From assembly GCA_049516155.1 (NCBI GenBank), contig JBEKTJ010000012.1:1-64000 (forward strand): a DNA stretch of 64,000 nucleotides, in the 5' to 3' direction. The notes beneath the pieces are model-generated. The model was given only the letters and a program-made list of their open reading frames with translations. It had not been told where the DNA came from and ran no database searches. This stretch comes from Bog-159 sp049516155. GTDB lineage: Bacteria; Acidobacteriota; Terriglobia; Bryobacterales; Bryobacteraceae. Each line of letters begins with the position of its first letter. Positions within the stretch are counted from its first letter, which is position 1. A program made the position numbers and the translations under genes. Below are positions 63,838 to 64,000 of the stretch, piece by piece.

Positions 63838-64000
63838 TGAACAACGAGAGAAACTTTGGAAAACGGAGCCGATGGATGCCGGCCCTACGACTATTGACGT
63901 CCCTGGCGGGCGCAACGGCTTTACTCGCACAGCACCCAGGGTACAACCAGATTTACAACTTTGGCGAAGCGGTCGGACCTACGGCGTTGGCCGGCACCGG
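63838..64000 (+). CDS. Exported protein, N-terminal part (runs off right edge)
   Basis: An ATG at 63838 preceded by AAAAGGA opens a frame of 54 codons to the window end. The product starts MNNERNFGKRSRWMPALRLL followed by TSLAGATALLAQ (signal peptide) and then YNQIYNFGEAVGPTALAG, close in style to the repeat start of the gene before it. It is probably a second Gloeo/Verruco repeat protein, cut by the window edge. Confidence 0.7.

Overview
The window looks like a chromosomal segment of an Acidobacteriota member, most likely from the Solibacter/Bryobacteraceae side. This is inferred from gene content only: a fused macrolide-exporter-type permease of the large acidobacterial family, giant exported NHL/BACON/Ig-repeat proteins, a Tricorn-type S41 protease, 3-keto-glycoside (DUF1080) and GMC/gluconate-dehydrogenase-3 genes, CRTAC1-type FG-GAP proteins and Gloeo/Verruco repeat proteins, all in GC-rich DNA. 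The Lpx genes show a Gram-negative lipid A envelope.

Layout. 0-5 kb (minus strand): an ABC permease, then cysE, then a DUF433/DUF5615 toxin-antitoxin cassette that sits between two copies of the cysE tail plus the next gene's start. 5-23 kb: two giant secreted repeat proteins (1569 and 1877 aa) flank a mazEF-like pair with decayed TIR-type remains, a DrrAB-like ABC exporter and a Tricorn-like protease. 23-32 kb: housekeeping genes (acs with a frameshifted dctA, parDE, rsmD-recG overlapping, a Gfo/Idh oxidoreductase, fabI, an EgtD-like methyltransferase, tRNA-Arg). 32-38 kb: a fibre-like exported protein, an NmrA-type reductase divergent from a TetR regulator, and DUF1080. 38-44 kb: a three-gene exported operon with an RHS protein, a YD/TIG/PA14 protein and a Gly-rich protein. 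44-58 kb: lepB, an SRPBCC protein, DUF1684, GH39, an SSS symporter, an MFSD1-like MFS carrier, an FG-GAP/ASPIC protein, a UPF0175/DUF3368 toxin-antitoxin pair, and a GMC dehydrogenase with its small subunit. 58-64 kb: a diguanylate cyclase, a HisKA-only protein, a MobB-like P-loop protein, lpxD and lpxA starting 5 nt apart in opposite directions, and two Gloeo/Verruco repeat proteins, the second cut by the window edge.

How the genes fit together. Much of the window serves the cell surface and carbohydrate use: sugar oxidation at C3 (GMC/small subunit), 3-keto-sugar hydrolysis (DUF1080), GH39 glycosidase, Gfo/Idh oxidoreductase and sugar-type transporters. A second theme is exported repeat proteins of unknown ligand. 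A third is four type II toxin-antitoxin modules, several next to broken genes, which marks these points as rearrangement sites. No CRISPR array, prophage or intact transposase was seen.
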